From Cyclostephanos tholiformis (Eukaryota; Bacillariophyta; Thalassiosirophyceae; Thalassiosirales; Thalassiosiraceae), in contig JALLPB010000285.1 of the NCBI GenBank assembly GCA_036939975.1, forward strand, positions 1 through 22,277: a stretch of DNA of 22,277 nt, written 5' to 3'. Under the pieces are notes generated by a model. It did not search any database, was not told where the DNA came from, and saw nothing but the letters and a program-made list of their open reading frames with translations. The translations under genes were made by a program, and so were the position numbers. Of the stretch, positions 1 through 8,700 are shown one piece after another (within the stretch, counting starts at the first letter, position 1; each line of letters begins with the position of its first letter).

Positions 1-477
1 AAGTGATATTATCTCAGTTTCTGTGGAGCTCTTTGTGTTGCATTTCATCTTGTTGGACGAGCTGGATACCACGACTTTGCCAAACCTAACAAGACTGCCG
101 ATTTGCCCTTTGCAATCTTCATGTACTTGGTGAGATCCATTGATGTACCAGTGAATTGTAAAGCTCATGGAATCAGCGCTGAGGGTTAATTTGAGGTAGA
201 ATGTCCCTTTTAGATAATTGAGGACTTGCTTCAGTTTACCCCAGTCATCCTCATCTGGTTCCTGCACTCACGTAGTCAGGAATGACACGGCGGTCTGGAT
301 ATCTCGATGTGCTCTGTTCTCCACAAAGAGAAGCTGATACACCATGTGGTGAAATGCGGCTGCTTGCTCTTCATTGAGTTTGTGGCCATTTTCTCTTACT
401 TTGAAAAGATGGTCTGCAGCAGGCATAGCTGACTTGCTTGTGATTTCTTTGGGGAACTTGTCTATAACCTTTGTGAT
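1..477 (-). pseudogene. Copia RNase H domain, partial and broken
   Basis: Read on the minus strand, this stretch gives a copia post-RT connection and RNase H: an ADHLFKVR-like stretch, FHHMVYQLLFV, DIQTAVSFLTT, DDWGKLKQVLNYLKGT, and finally TKSSTETEI at the window edge. A TGA at 270-268 interrupts the frame where family members usually have Arg, consistent with a CGA to TGA change. The RNase H catalytic block, normally of VDASH type, reads INGSH, so the acidic residue is lost. The domain is cut by the window boundary. Confidence 0.88.
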
Positions 478-1477
478 TTATTTATGCATGTTGATCTTCA
501 CCTCTTCGACAGATGAGTAGTCACATTCCATGCCAAGATAGTCGTGCTTTGTCCCCATACTTTCCACAAGATTATCCCTGTAGATCGCTTTGATTGCCTT
601 TATGAAGGCCATGATGGCATTGTTGTTGATATGACTGATCATTAGATCATCAACATGCCAACGCACATTTGCAACACATGGGTCATATGGGTTCAGTTCA
701 AAACCCATTGGAGTTCACCCACTAACTTTTTGTAGAATAAGAGAGCGCTCTTCATCATCCCATATAGGGCCTTTTGTAGGCGGAGGTACAGCACTTGTCT
801 TCCTTTCTCTAGTGCAACATATTTTCGATTAAGCTTTGGGTTGGTCTTCACCATTAGCTTAGTGAGAGTCCAGTTCATCATCATGATCACGTAATCGTCA
901 TTGTTGGCGTGGAGTCATCATTGTTGGCGTGGAGAAATGCTCTTGGTATGTCTATGGTGACCACCTTCCTGCATTCTTTCATGTCAATAGCGGTTGTCAC
1001 AAAAACAGAGTCCAGGCAAATGCTGGGTGCAGCAGCCTCTTCTTTTGCCATGTGCTCTCGTTGCATGCTCCCATTCGCACATGGTCATGCTTTCACATCT
1101 CCATTTTGCTTCTCCTTTAGGAATATCAGCAATTTAAGGGCCTTTTCGCGCTCTTCCTCCATGAGCTTATCTGCTTCTAGCGGCTCAAACACATCATACA
1201 GATTGAATTGTGATAGCTCCTTCCTCACTGCGGTTTCCCCTCTGTCACCAAAATGTCTCAATCCAGCCTCCAGCCCAAACTGTCCTTGCTTGGGCTTGAA
1301 CTTCTTCTTTTTCTTCTTAATGCTCTCCTTCTCTGCATAATGCATCATGATGTAGTGGGCCACCGGGGCAAGATCCTCGTCATCATCCAAGTCCGGACTC
1401 TCGAGGCACATTTCTTCCTTCTCCCCAACCGTCGTATGGAGTTCATAGTCTCTCCCGGTACTAGGGTTGTATTTCAA
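478..1477 (-). pseudogene. Copia reverse transcriptase domain, frameshifted
   Basis: The 1477-1085 frame holds the RT entry region (ending in FLKEKQNGD). The following frame holds IDIPRAFLHAN, the motif A block with the first catalytic Asp. The 890-693 frame holds KALYGMMKSALLFYKKL. The 708-478 frame holds NPYDPCVAN directly followed by WHVDDLMIS, the copia form of the YxDD motif. A few residues normally found between CVAN and WHVDD are missing. A tandem 20-bp duplication at 898-934 shifts the frame just after motif A. The catalytic aspartates can still be read, but no continuous frame exists. Confidence 0.93.
898..934. repeat. 20-bp tandem duplication inside the RT remnant
   Basis: The 17-mer tcattgttggcgtggag occurs at 898-914 and again at 918-934, joined by tca. 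The 20-bp offset is not a multiple of three, so it throws the RT frame off just after the first catalytic motif. Confidence 0.9.
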
Positions 1478-1582
1478 TGGCCCATTGCGGGTCCTGTTGT
1501 GCGGTGGAGATCTTATTTGTCCTCTGCATCTAGCTCTATTTTTGAGAGCACTTCTTCCTTCATGTGCTCATCTAGCACCGCT

Positions 1583-2754
1583 TCATCCTCTCTCAATCAC
1601 GTCTGGACAAGTTGTCTGCTCATCAGCAAGCGGCCCAATGTCCAGCCCAGAGTTCTCAGCCACCAACATGGCTCTGTCTTTATTGGTGGGCATCGGATCT
1701 GCCTGCACCACTTCATCTACTCCAAACATTTCCTCATGTTTCGTCAGCACCCCTGGTGCCTCCGAAGCGATATCAGGGAATGGCAAGGGTATTGTTTTGA
1801 CCCCGTTGTCCGCAATTTCATACTCCTCATCATTGTCAAATTTGTATTCGTCCCTGTTCCTGTCCTTGAATAACAGTCCTTTTTGCATTTCATGCTTCAG
1901 ACCAATCCGATTGACTTTTTCAATCACCATGTCCGGAATTGGGATTTCAATGAATTTGTGCCTGATGATCTTCTTTCCGGTGGACAGTGACAAGAATTTG
2001 TAACTCCCTTGCATATTCCCTGTTGGGCCCAAACAGATTCCGTTGCATGTTCACAGCTCCATAGTATTGGTGATGCCAGGGTCCACATGAACTTCACAGT
2101 AGGCCCCGAATGGCTCTTTGCAGTGATGCTTTGCGTCCATTATCTGCCTTGCAACCAATTCTCTCGGGCTCCATTTTTCTGATATCCCCGATTTGACAGG
2201 GAATGAGTTCATCCACATCACACAGAAGTGCATGAGCTCCATTGTCATTAGTTTGGGCAATGTTGAGTAAGGGAGCCATGCGCTCTCTCTTTTATCACCT
2301 GATCTTTCTTTCGATCTCTCCCATGTGCTCGCGCGCAGCTGTGGTGTTGATGACCATATTTGGCATCTTGTCCTTCAGCTTTTCAAATTACATGTCCATC
2401 AGCGCCGTCTGCACGAAAAACCCTGCCTTGCAGTAGATTTGCACGATGAAGTCTAGGGTGTGGATCAATCTATTAGCTGTACACGAGGGTAGGTATTCAA
2501 TTGTTACTAAGCTTATCCCTCTAGACGAGGTCGCCATTCATGAACATTACGTCCGCTATCAACGTCAAGTGCCTATGCATTTTGACGAAATCCCAAGGGA
2601 TCTCAACGTAATCAACTCTAATGCATTCCGGTTTTGTCTTCATTGTCTTTCCCCTGAGGTTGGAGAGGTCAGGACCAAAAATCCGGTTAGCATTGTCAAC
2701 GTCGCACACTGTGATGGGGCAATTGGTGATGAGCTTTTCACGTACCATACCCAT
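1583..2754 (-). pseudogene. Copia integrase core and C-terminal region, broken
   Basis: The frame at 2754-2521 has the integrase block with NCPIT, IFGPDLSNLRGKT and LIADVMF (first catalytic Asp region). The stretch 2440-2260 reads LMDM, a stop, FEKLKDKMPN and then NTTAAREHMGEIERKIR, the region with the catalytic Glu. The interrupting TAA at 2390-2388 replaces a Glu codon of related elements. The 2260-2051 frame has FPVKSG, KEPFGAYCEVH and TNTMEL. The 2032-1583 frame has GPTGNMQGSYKF and an acidic linker. The order and wording are typical of diatom copia integrases; at least three frame breaks make it non-functional. Confidence 0.9.
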
Positions 2755-2757
2755 GAA

Positions 2758-3160
2758 CTAACGTTCAGTTGAGTTCCCCACCTCCAGGTCATGCTTTGTG
2801 TAGCCTTCAAAATTTTTGTGAACAGTGTTCATCATCACAATCTCTTTGCATTGTTCCTTTTCTTCTTCTTGCCGGCCGTCTCGTCCCCTTCCTGATGTGT
2901 ACACTAGCATGTACTCCAGGTGGGTGTCTTCTTTGGACTTGTCGAGGTAATGCAGGCCACGCTTGTTTGGCTTGAATTCCACAACCCCATCTGGGGTGTG
3001 AACCCGGAACATCCCTCCGTGGTTGGAGCTGTCATACGTCACGTGATGGCTTGCTGTCATGGTCTTCAGGGAGAGGATGTTGGCAATGCTGTGCAGGTTG
3101 TGCCACATGGTCATGTTAGGGTTAGAAGGGTCCTCCCAGAGGCTTTTCCCGCGTCAAGGT
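2758..3160 (-). pseudogene. Copia GAG-pre-integrase segment, 5' truncated
   Basis: The minus frame begins inside a pre-integrase segment (HNLHSIANILSL, VTYDSSNHGGMF, FKPNKRGLHYLD) and ends with VHKNFEGYTKHDLE, the block that normally precedes the integrase zinc-binding region. The frame stays open upstream to about 3150, but the protease and gag parts are absent, so the copia homology ends here. A short TTAGGGTTAG lies at about 3116-3125, close to the truncation; this may be chance. Confidence 0.85.
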
Positions 3161-3340
3161 CACTGGTACAAACCTACGTACGCTACAAAAAAATTATGGT
3201 ACGAAATCTACATACATAAAAATTCATTGTTACCTGTGCTTTCTGGTGAAATTTATGATAGCCTTTTGACAGCCTTTTTTTGTTACACGCCCTCAACTCC
3301 CTTCGATAAAAACAATTCGTGACTGAATCCTAATGAAACA
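3161..3340. other. Intergenic, no gene seen
   Basis: This AT-rich stretch lies between the copia truncation and the foldback repeats. The short plus-strand frames across it run out of copia antisense sequence and show no recognisable protein, so I call nothing here. Confidence 0.6.
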
Positions 3341-3653
3341 AGTCCCGGTACACCGATCGTTCTCCACCCGCAAAAAAAATGCCCAAAAACCCAGTCACAC
3401 ACAACCATTATACATCGGGGCATCCGCATGCAACCCTATCTATCTGATCGGGGCGATGTGTTAGGGTTGTGTTGAGTCCCGGTACACCAATCATTCTCCT
3501 CCAGCAATAAAAATATGATTCATGACAGAACTGAGTCCCGGTACACCAATCGTATTCCTCCCGCAATTAAAAATTATGATTCATGACAAAATTCAGTCCC
3601 GGTACACCAATCGTTCTCCTCCAGCAATAAAAATATGATTCATGACAGAATTG
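3341..3653. repeat. Foldback left arm: ~60-bp repeats, plus orientation
   Basis: A unit starting AGTCCCGGTACACCAATC occurs at 3475-3533, 3534-3594 and 3595-3653, each ending near TGATTCATGACA. A shorter diverged copy lies at 3341-3375. The same unit returns in inverse orientation at 3975-4108, so the block can pair with the right arm around the 77-codon reading frame. Confidence 0.9.
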
Positions 3654-3716
3654 CTGAAATCTATTTTCAAACTTTTGAAGTGACTCATAATTTTCTAACA
3701 AAGTTTTGTTAGGAAA

Positions 3717-3950
3717 ATGCCTCAAAGAAATTTAAATCATCCTGCATATGTAGTTTGGAAATGTTGCAGTGATGTACGTGACCAGCTTCCACGGAACACA
3801 TATTTCTTGGATAATAACAAGATAATTCAGGCCATAGAATCCAATGATCCAGCCAGGGTGGCTGAATTAGCCAACAATTTCATACAAAGAATATGCAAAT
3901 CAATCCTTTTTTTCAAGAAATCCTCGTCAGAAATGAAAATAGAAGATTAA
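3717..3950 (+). pseudogene. Isolated gene fragment homologous to the N-terminus of gene C
   Basis: This 77-codon frame starts with ATG. It aligns over about 55 residues with the beginning of gene C (encoded at 14089-13104): NxPA, a Cys, then YFLDN, a hydrophobic pair and AI, NDP, an acidic residue and FIQ occur in the same order with one single-residue gap, roughly one third identical by eye. It ends after the shared part with a short Lys/Ser-rich tail. It lies between the inverted arms and in the opposite orientation to the gene cluster. It could be a relic of a former gene C-like copy, a captured exon carried by a foldback element, or a small functional one-module protein. The homology is fairly secure; gene status is not. 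Confidence 0.6.
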
Positions 3951-3974
3951 AATAATTACACATTTTATCTCGAC

Positions 3975-4108
3975 TCATGAATCATATATTTTTTGTTGCG
4001 GGAGGAGAACGATTGGTGTGCCGGGACTCAATCCTGTCATGAATCATATTTTTTATTGCGGGAGGATGACGATTGGTGTACCGGGATGCAATTCTGTCAT
4101 GAATCATG
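3975..4108. repeat. Foldback right arm: the same ~60-bp repeats, inverted
   Basis: The inverse complement of the left-arm unit occurs at 3975-4028 and 4029 to about 4087, with a partial third copy to 4108. It is recognised by TCATGAATCAT followed by a T-run, TTGCGGGAGGA, then CGATTGGTGT and CCGGGA. A diverged relic (gcgattggtgtaccagga) follows at about 4197-4215. Together with 3341-3653 this forms a long imperfect inverted repeat. Confidence 0.88.
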
Positions 4109-4280
4109 GTATTTAGGGTTTCCTTTTCAATTGTTTGAGAGAAGAACAGAATGAAATCATTTCAACTTTTTGGACAAGAATCATTAAATTGAGGGAGCGA
4201 TTGGTGTACCAGGATTTGGGAAAACCTCAAAGGATTGTTAAAAATTATAGAAAAAAACCTAACATAAAAACATAACTGTG

Positions 4281-4376
4281 ACCCTAAATCCTAAGCCTAA
4301 CCGTAACTCTCACCCTAACAGAAACCCTAACCCTAACCCTAACTAACCCTAACCCTAACCCTAACCCTAAACCTAA
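4281..4376. repeat. Interstitial telomeric tract (CCCTAA)n
   Basis: The core, from about 4324 to 4370, is tandem CCCTAA with one shortened unit. The left side (4281-4320) holds diverged units such as CCCTAAAT, CCTAAGCC and CCGTAACT. The C-rich strand is the plus strand, which is the orientation of a telomere capping the left end of the sequence to its right, that is, the gene cluster. It ends about 25 bp beyond the stop codon of gene E. Confidence 0.9.
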
Positions 4377-4400
4377 CTTGAATATATTTGACGAAGAAAT

Positions 4401-5567
4401 TTACCAGGCTAAAATGTGCTTAGTTGAAACACCACAATTTTGAGAGTCATTCAGTAACTGGTTGTAAGTCCCAAATAGAAATTTCATACAAACTTCATTG
4501 TTGATAAGAAGAGACTGATCTAATCTTCTCTTTTTCCCTTCTTTGTTGGCTTGAAAGCGTCTTTGCTTCTCGTTGGTTTTCACTTGAGCTGTTTCCTTTT
4601 TGATCATTCCGAAGATGTTCTGCACTAAGTGTTGAAATGTAACCAGGACTTCTTCTGACTGAAGAGTGTAAGAGGCATCATATTCATGGTATGTACGAGC
4701 ATTACCCAAAATGCAGTTCAAAATTGTTTTGAATAACTCTCCTAGAGGTATTGGATGACTGATTTGATGAGAATCGGTCCATGATTTAAATAGGGCTATG
4801 CGAGGCAATTGATGTATGTATGGGAATTGTAAACCATTGATATAGGCCAATTTTCCATCTTCAATCTGGGGATGTCTCTCTTCCAAAAATTTACTGACTC
4901 TCATAACCTTGCATAGTTGGATTGCATTTAACATTTCCCATTGATTGAATAGATCAATATCCATTGTTGATTTGTGCATGTACACAATAAAAGAGGTTCG
5001 GATGAAAAGTGCACCAGGACTGAAATGCGGATGTGATGACCTTCCAGGTACAATTGCCTCCTTTGTATGTTCTCTTTGGTCAACAATTGCCATAAGAATG
5101 TCCACACTGTTTTTATCAAATTGTTTTCCTAGACTAGAATGAGCCACTGTTTTCATTGTACTGAGCCACCTTAAAATATAACTTAGAATTCGTTCGTTAG
5201 GAGCATCTGAATTGTGTGGTGCTGATTTTGACGATGCAGCAATCATCTTCTGAGAAGCTTTGATTAACAATTGAGCATGGACATAGAAGGGGTTAGTCAA
5301 ATCAACCCCTGTGGATTTGGAAGTTGCCTGAAGAACTTCTTTTTCATGGGCTAATAGAAAACTCTTGTACTGACTCATGCAATAATTCAAGAATAGTAGA
5401 TTCCATCGCTTAATGCGCATCTTGGAACAGCTTAACAACTCTGTTGGTACCTGAATGTTATTTAAATTTTGTTGATTGAAACACATGAGTATGTAAAGAT
5501 GGGTAGCATATCCAGATAGGAAAATTGCTGTGAGTGGATTGAAGTCAAAGATATCTTTGTAGGTCAT
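4401..5567 (-). CDS. Gene E: uncharacterised 388-aa protein
   Basis: This is a single open frame with an ATG at 5567. I recognise no domain. The N-terminal half is rich in hydrophobic helical segments around residues 10-80 but has no clear signal peptide or membrane span. A strongly basic stretch (KTNEKQRRF followed by KKRR) lies around residues 330-350 and could be a nuclear localisation signal, which is inference. It is the last of five same-strand genes, about 170 bp downstream of gene D. Its stop codon sits within TG-GTAAAT, which looks like a weak splice donor, but the next sequence is telomeric repeat, so I keep the stop. A TCATAATTT motif lies about 45 bp upstream of the ATG. Distant relationship to the helical module of genes A-C is possible but I could not show it. 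Confidence 0.75.
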   Translation of the reverse strand: MTYKDIFDFNPLTAIFLSGYATHLYILMCFNQQNLNNIQVPTELLSCSKMRIKRWNLLFLNYCMSQYKSFLLAHEKEVLQATSKSTGVDLTNPFYVHAQLLIKASQKMIAASSKSAPHNSDAPNERILSYILRWLSTMKTVAHSSLGKQFDKNSVDILMAIVDQREHTKEAIVPGRSSHPHFSPGALFIRTSFIVYMHKSTMDIDLFNQWEMLNAIQLCKVMRVSKFLEERHPQIEDGKLAYINGLQFPYIHQLPRIALFKSWTDSHQISHPIPLGELFKTILNCILGNARTYHEYDASYTLQSEEVLVTFQHLVQNIFGMIKKETAQVKTNEKQRRFQANKEGKKRRLDQSLLINNEVCMKFLFGTYNQLLNDSQNCGVSTKHILAW

Positions 5568-5611
5568 GTTTTCTAAAGTTTTGATGAGATGATAGTAGTC
5601 TTTGAAACAAT

Positions 5612-5620
5612 AAATTATGA
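5612..5620 (-). promoter_or_regulatory. TCATAATTT motif upstream of gene E
   Basis: The motif TCATAATTT on the coding strand lies 45 bp before the gene E ATG. Similar copies precede genes A, B, C and D. A role as a core promoter or initiator element is inference from the repeated position. Confidence 0.35.
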
Positions 5621-5740
5621 AATGAACGAGAAAAATGCAACAGAGGTAAAGAGTGTAATTTGGTGATGAAAGTGAAAAGGAAATATTAACACAAATAATT
5701 TAAAAAAAAGACACAAAGAGTTTTAAGATGAAGAAATGTA

Positions 5741-8700
5741 TTAATTGAAGTTATGTTGTCTCATTTCTTCCCAATCTATATTCTCGTGGATTATTCCGGC
5801 AATCCTAAGTCTTGTTTTCCGTTGGAAAATTTCTCTTTGTGAATATTGATCTCTCGTCAATTTTTTACCATGAATTAATAAGGTCATGTTGAGTAAAGTG
5901 AATATGCCTGCATCCTCATATATTTCGACCTTGGGACATTGGTTGGACATATCTTGAATTTTCCAAGTGCCTGACCATTTTATTTTACTGGTATGTGTCC
6001 ATCTTGTTTCGGCAAGTAAAGATGTGAAAGACTCAGACACATTCTCTGCATATGTTTTCAAATACATTAAATATTTCTCATTGCAGCTGGTGTTGTTGCT
6101 TGGGTTCCACAGACTTATTGTTTTCCCCAAAAAATCAAACTGAGAAACCATCCAATGGAGATTGGAAATGTGAATCGGTATGTATAGGTTATTTACAGTT
6201 GCACTGATATCTTTATGCCATGCATGAACCAGTGAAAAGTTATAACCAGGTGTGTCATTGTTTTCTCTTAGTATTGATCCCATGAAATGGGATGGGTATA
6301 TGTGTGATACCTGTTGGAACTTGTCAATTAAAATCATCCCCATGAAGTTCAAGGTTGATTCGGTGATCCAATCTTGTTCTATTATTGATGAGACATCAGT
6401 CACTGTAAGGGAATAAGTGCCTTGTCTAGTAACAGCACAAATGCAATTGTGTTCTGATTTTGACTGTACTTGATCAATATACATTTTGAAATTTGGATTT
6501 TCATATTTTGATGCATGATCAAAAATGGAAAAAATACCGACTTGTTCTTCTGAATGACTGTTAATTATGTTGATGATGTTAGATTTGACAGAATTGATAT
6601 TGGTGGAATGTTCAATTCTATCATTAGCTGTAGTTGGAAGACTTCTACTTCTCTCGATTCCTTGAATTGAAACAGTTTTTCTTCTTTTTAACATAAGTTG
6701 ACTGATAGGTGGTAAGTTATTCGTATTTCTTTTCTGATTGACCTCAACAGATTGAATATTCGACAAATGGTATTGTTCTACACTAGGAGATGATATTTGA
6801 TGTATCCACTGTGGAACAATAAAACACTTTCCATTTGTTGACTTTGATATCAGTTTAGATATCCAACTTTTGGTTTTTTGTACCAAGCCTGATTCTGAAA
6901 TCAACTTTGCCAAATTCAACCTCAAATCGTTCATGTCTTTTGACATGTGAGCAATGTACATGTGAATGATTAAAAAGAAGCTTGAATTGAAATCAGACAA
7001 TTGATGAAGTGACAGTTCGTCAATTACATATTTGAAAGTGACTTGAGAATTTCTTGTCTTGGTTAAGAAATCTTGAGTGTTTTTTTTTAATAAGTCGGTT
7101 GCTATCTCCGTGTGAATGACAATTCCAAAGTAAGCTTCATTTTCATTGTCATATGGATAAATGATCATCAGTGCATGCTGTAGTAAATTGCCGTCATCAT
7201 TTCTAATCTCCATCGGAAGTAGAGTGGGCTTCTGGGAGTCATGAAAGTTAGGTTTGCCATAATCATCCATAGATAAAATATTCATCGTGAATTGATCCTT
7301 AAACAATTGGTATATCTTCAGCCTTAGATGATAATCAAGATAGGAGTATTTGCATTCCAACAAATTAGATTGGTGGAATGAAATATTTGAATTGATATAA
7401 GGATTCAAAGGATCCTGTTTCCAATATCCAAAATTGGCACCATTGGTGCATTTGAAATAGAATATGTGACTCTGGAAAGGCAGGTGCATGTAATAATCAT
7501 TGATGATTTGACAAGAAACAATGCCTCGGATGTTGTCAAAACAGTAGAAATATGAAGCTTTGATATGTTGTCCATCCTTTAAACAATCTTCCCAAACTGC
7601 AATCCAAAATTTGTACTTCAAGCATAAAACTGGGCAAATCATGGTATGGGATAATTCTGTATATTGAGTGAGAATTGTAGTCGTCAAGGATGAAATTGGA
7701 GCATCTCTAGATAATCCCATCAAGTCAATTATTGTTGCATCGAAAAAATTGTCTATTGATAGTGAAGAAAATGATTGTCCAAATTCATTGACATAATCAA
7801 TTATATCCAAAGGATCATCTTGTTTGCTTTGGTACTGTTTGTCATTACAAACAAAGTGGGGGTGTTGTACATTTTCGGAGCATAGCAGCTTTATCATGCT
7901 GTCAACAAAAGATCGACATTTTGTTGGCCTTCCTTGAGGGTGTTTAGCAAGTGATTTAGACAATGTTCCATGTTGCATCAAGAATGGAGAGGGTCGTGGA
8001 AGAGATGCACTGGGTGTGGAGGTACCGAGAGAGAGTTGTGGTTGTGACTGTACAATAGAGAAAACATTATTTGTGTCCTTGAAAAATATCTTGCAATTCA
8101 ACATGGTAGCAGGTGAACAACATGTACTTTGGTAAATGTATGTGAACACCTTTGTGGAATTTTGGTCGTAAATATATAGATAAGACTGATTCTTGAGGCT
8201 ATCAATGAAGAATATATTTTCTTCGTAAAGTAATGCAGTGCATGGTAGAATTACTTCCGGTGACATGTTGGAATAGTTGGAAGTACCAAGTGGTGTATCG
8301 TCATCTTCGATGAATAAGATATTTCTATGAATGAGTAACTCGTTGACAGTATCGCATGGAAAGAAATCAGGATTGGTGGATCCATCATCCAAAAGGAAAT
8401 TATTACATAGAGGTTCAGAGCTCATTCTGGTGGTGAGAAAAAAATGAAGATTTATCCTCATTTGTATGCCAGGTGTTGCATGTTTATTGAAACATTTGTC
8501 CAATATGAGGTACAAGTCGGGAGAACTTTCCATTATGTTGCTGTTGTCAAATATAACTTGGCTTGATGAAATGAGTGACTCCTTCACATGAATCCAAATG
8601 TGTGCATCTTCTTGAAACCTGTAATAATGCTTTCTGTTTAACAGATGACTTTTCATTTCAAAAACAACTTCTCTCTTGAAAGTTTCACATAGTAGATCAT

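Larger units (their letters stand above)
1..3160 (-). mobile_element. Ty1/copia (CoDi-like) retrotransposon remnant, pol region, degraded
   Basis: The minus strand carries successive pieces of a copia polyprotein in canonical order: GAG-pre-integrase, integrase, reverse transcriptase, RNase H. They lie in different frames separated by stops, so this is a dead copy. The RNase H piece runs off the left edge, so the 3' LTR, if present, is outside the window. Upstream of about 3160 I see no protease, zinc knuckle, gag or 5' LTR, so the element is 5' truncated. The wording of the RT and RNase H blocks (DDWGKLK, YLKGT, TKSSTE) resembles diatom CoDi-type elements; that is from memory of the family, not a search. 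Confidence 0.93.

Noticed and set aside
909..2003. Several plus-strand frames of 140-210 codons (909-1340, 1253-1873, 1467-2003).
   Set aside because: They are antisense to copia RT and integrase blocks that align clearly on the minus strand; their residues are low in complexity and unlike any protein.
4401..5567. Gene E as a 3' exon of gene D.
   Set aside because: Gene D ends in a stop without a donor-like site near it, and gene E has its own ATG with an upstream motif.
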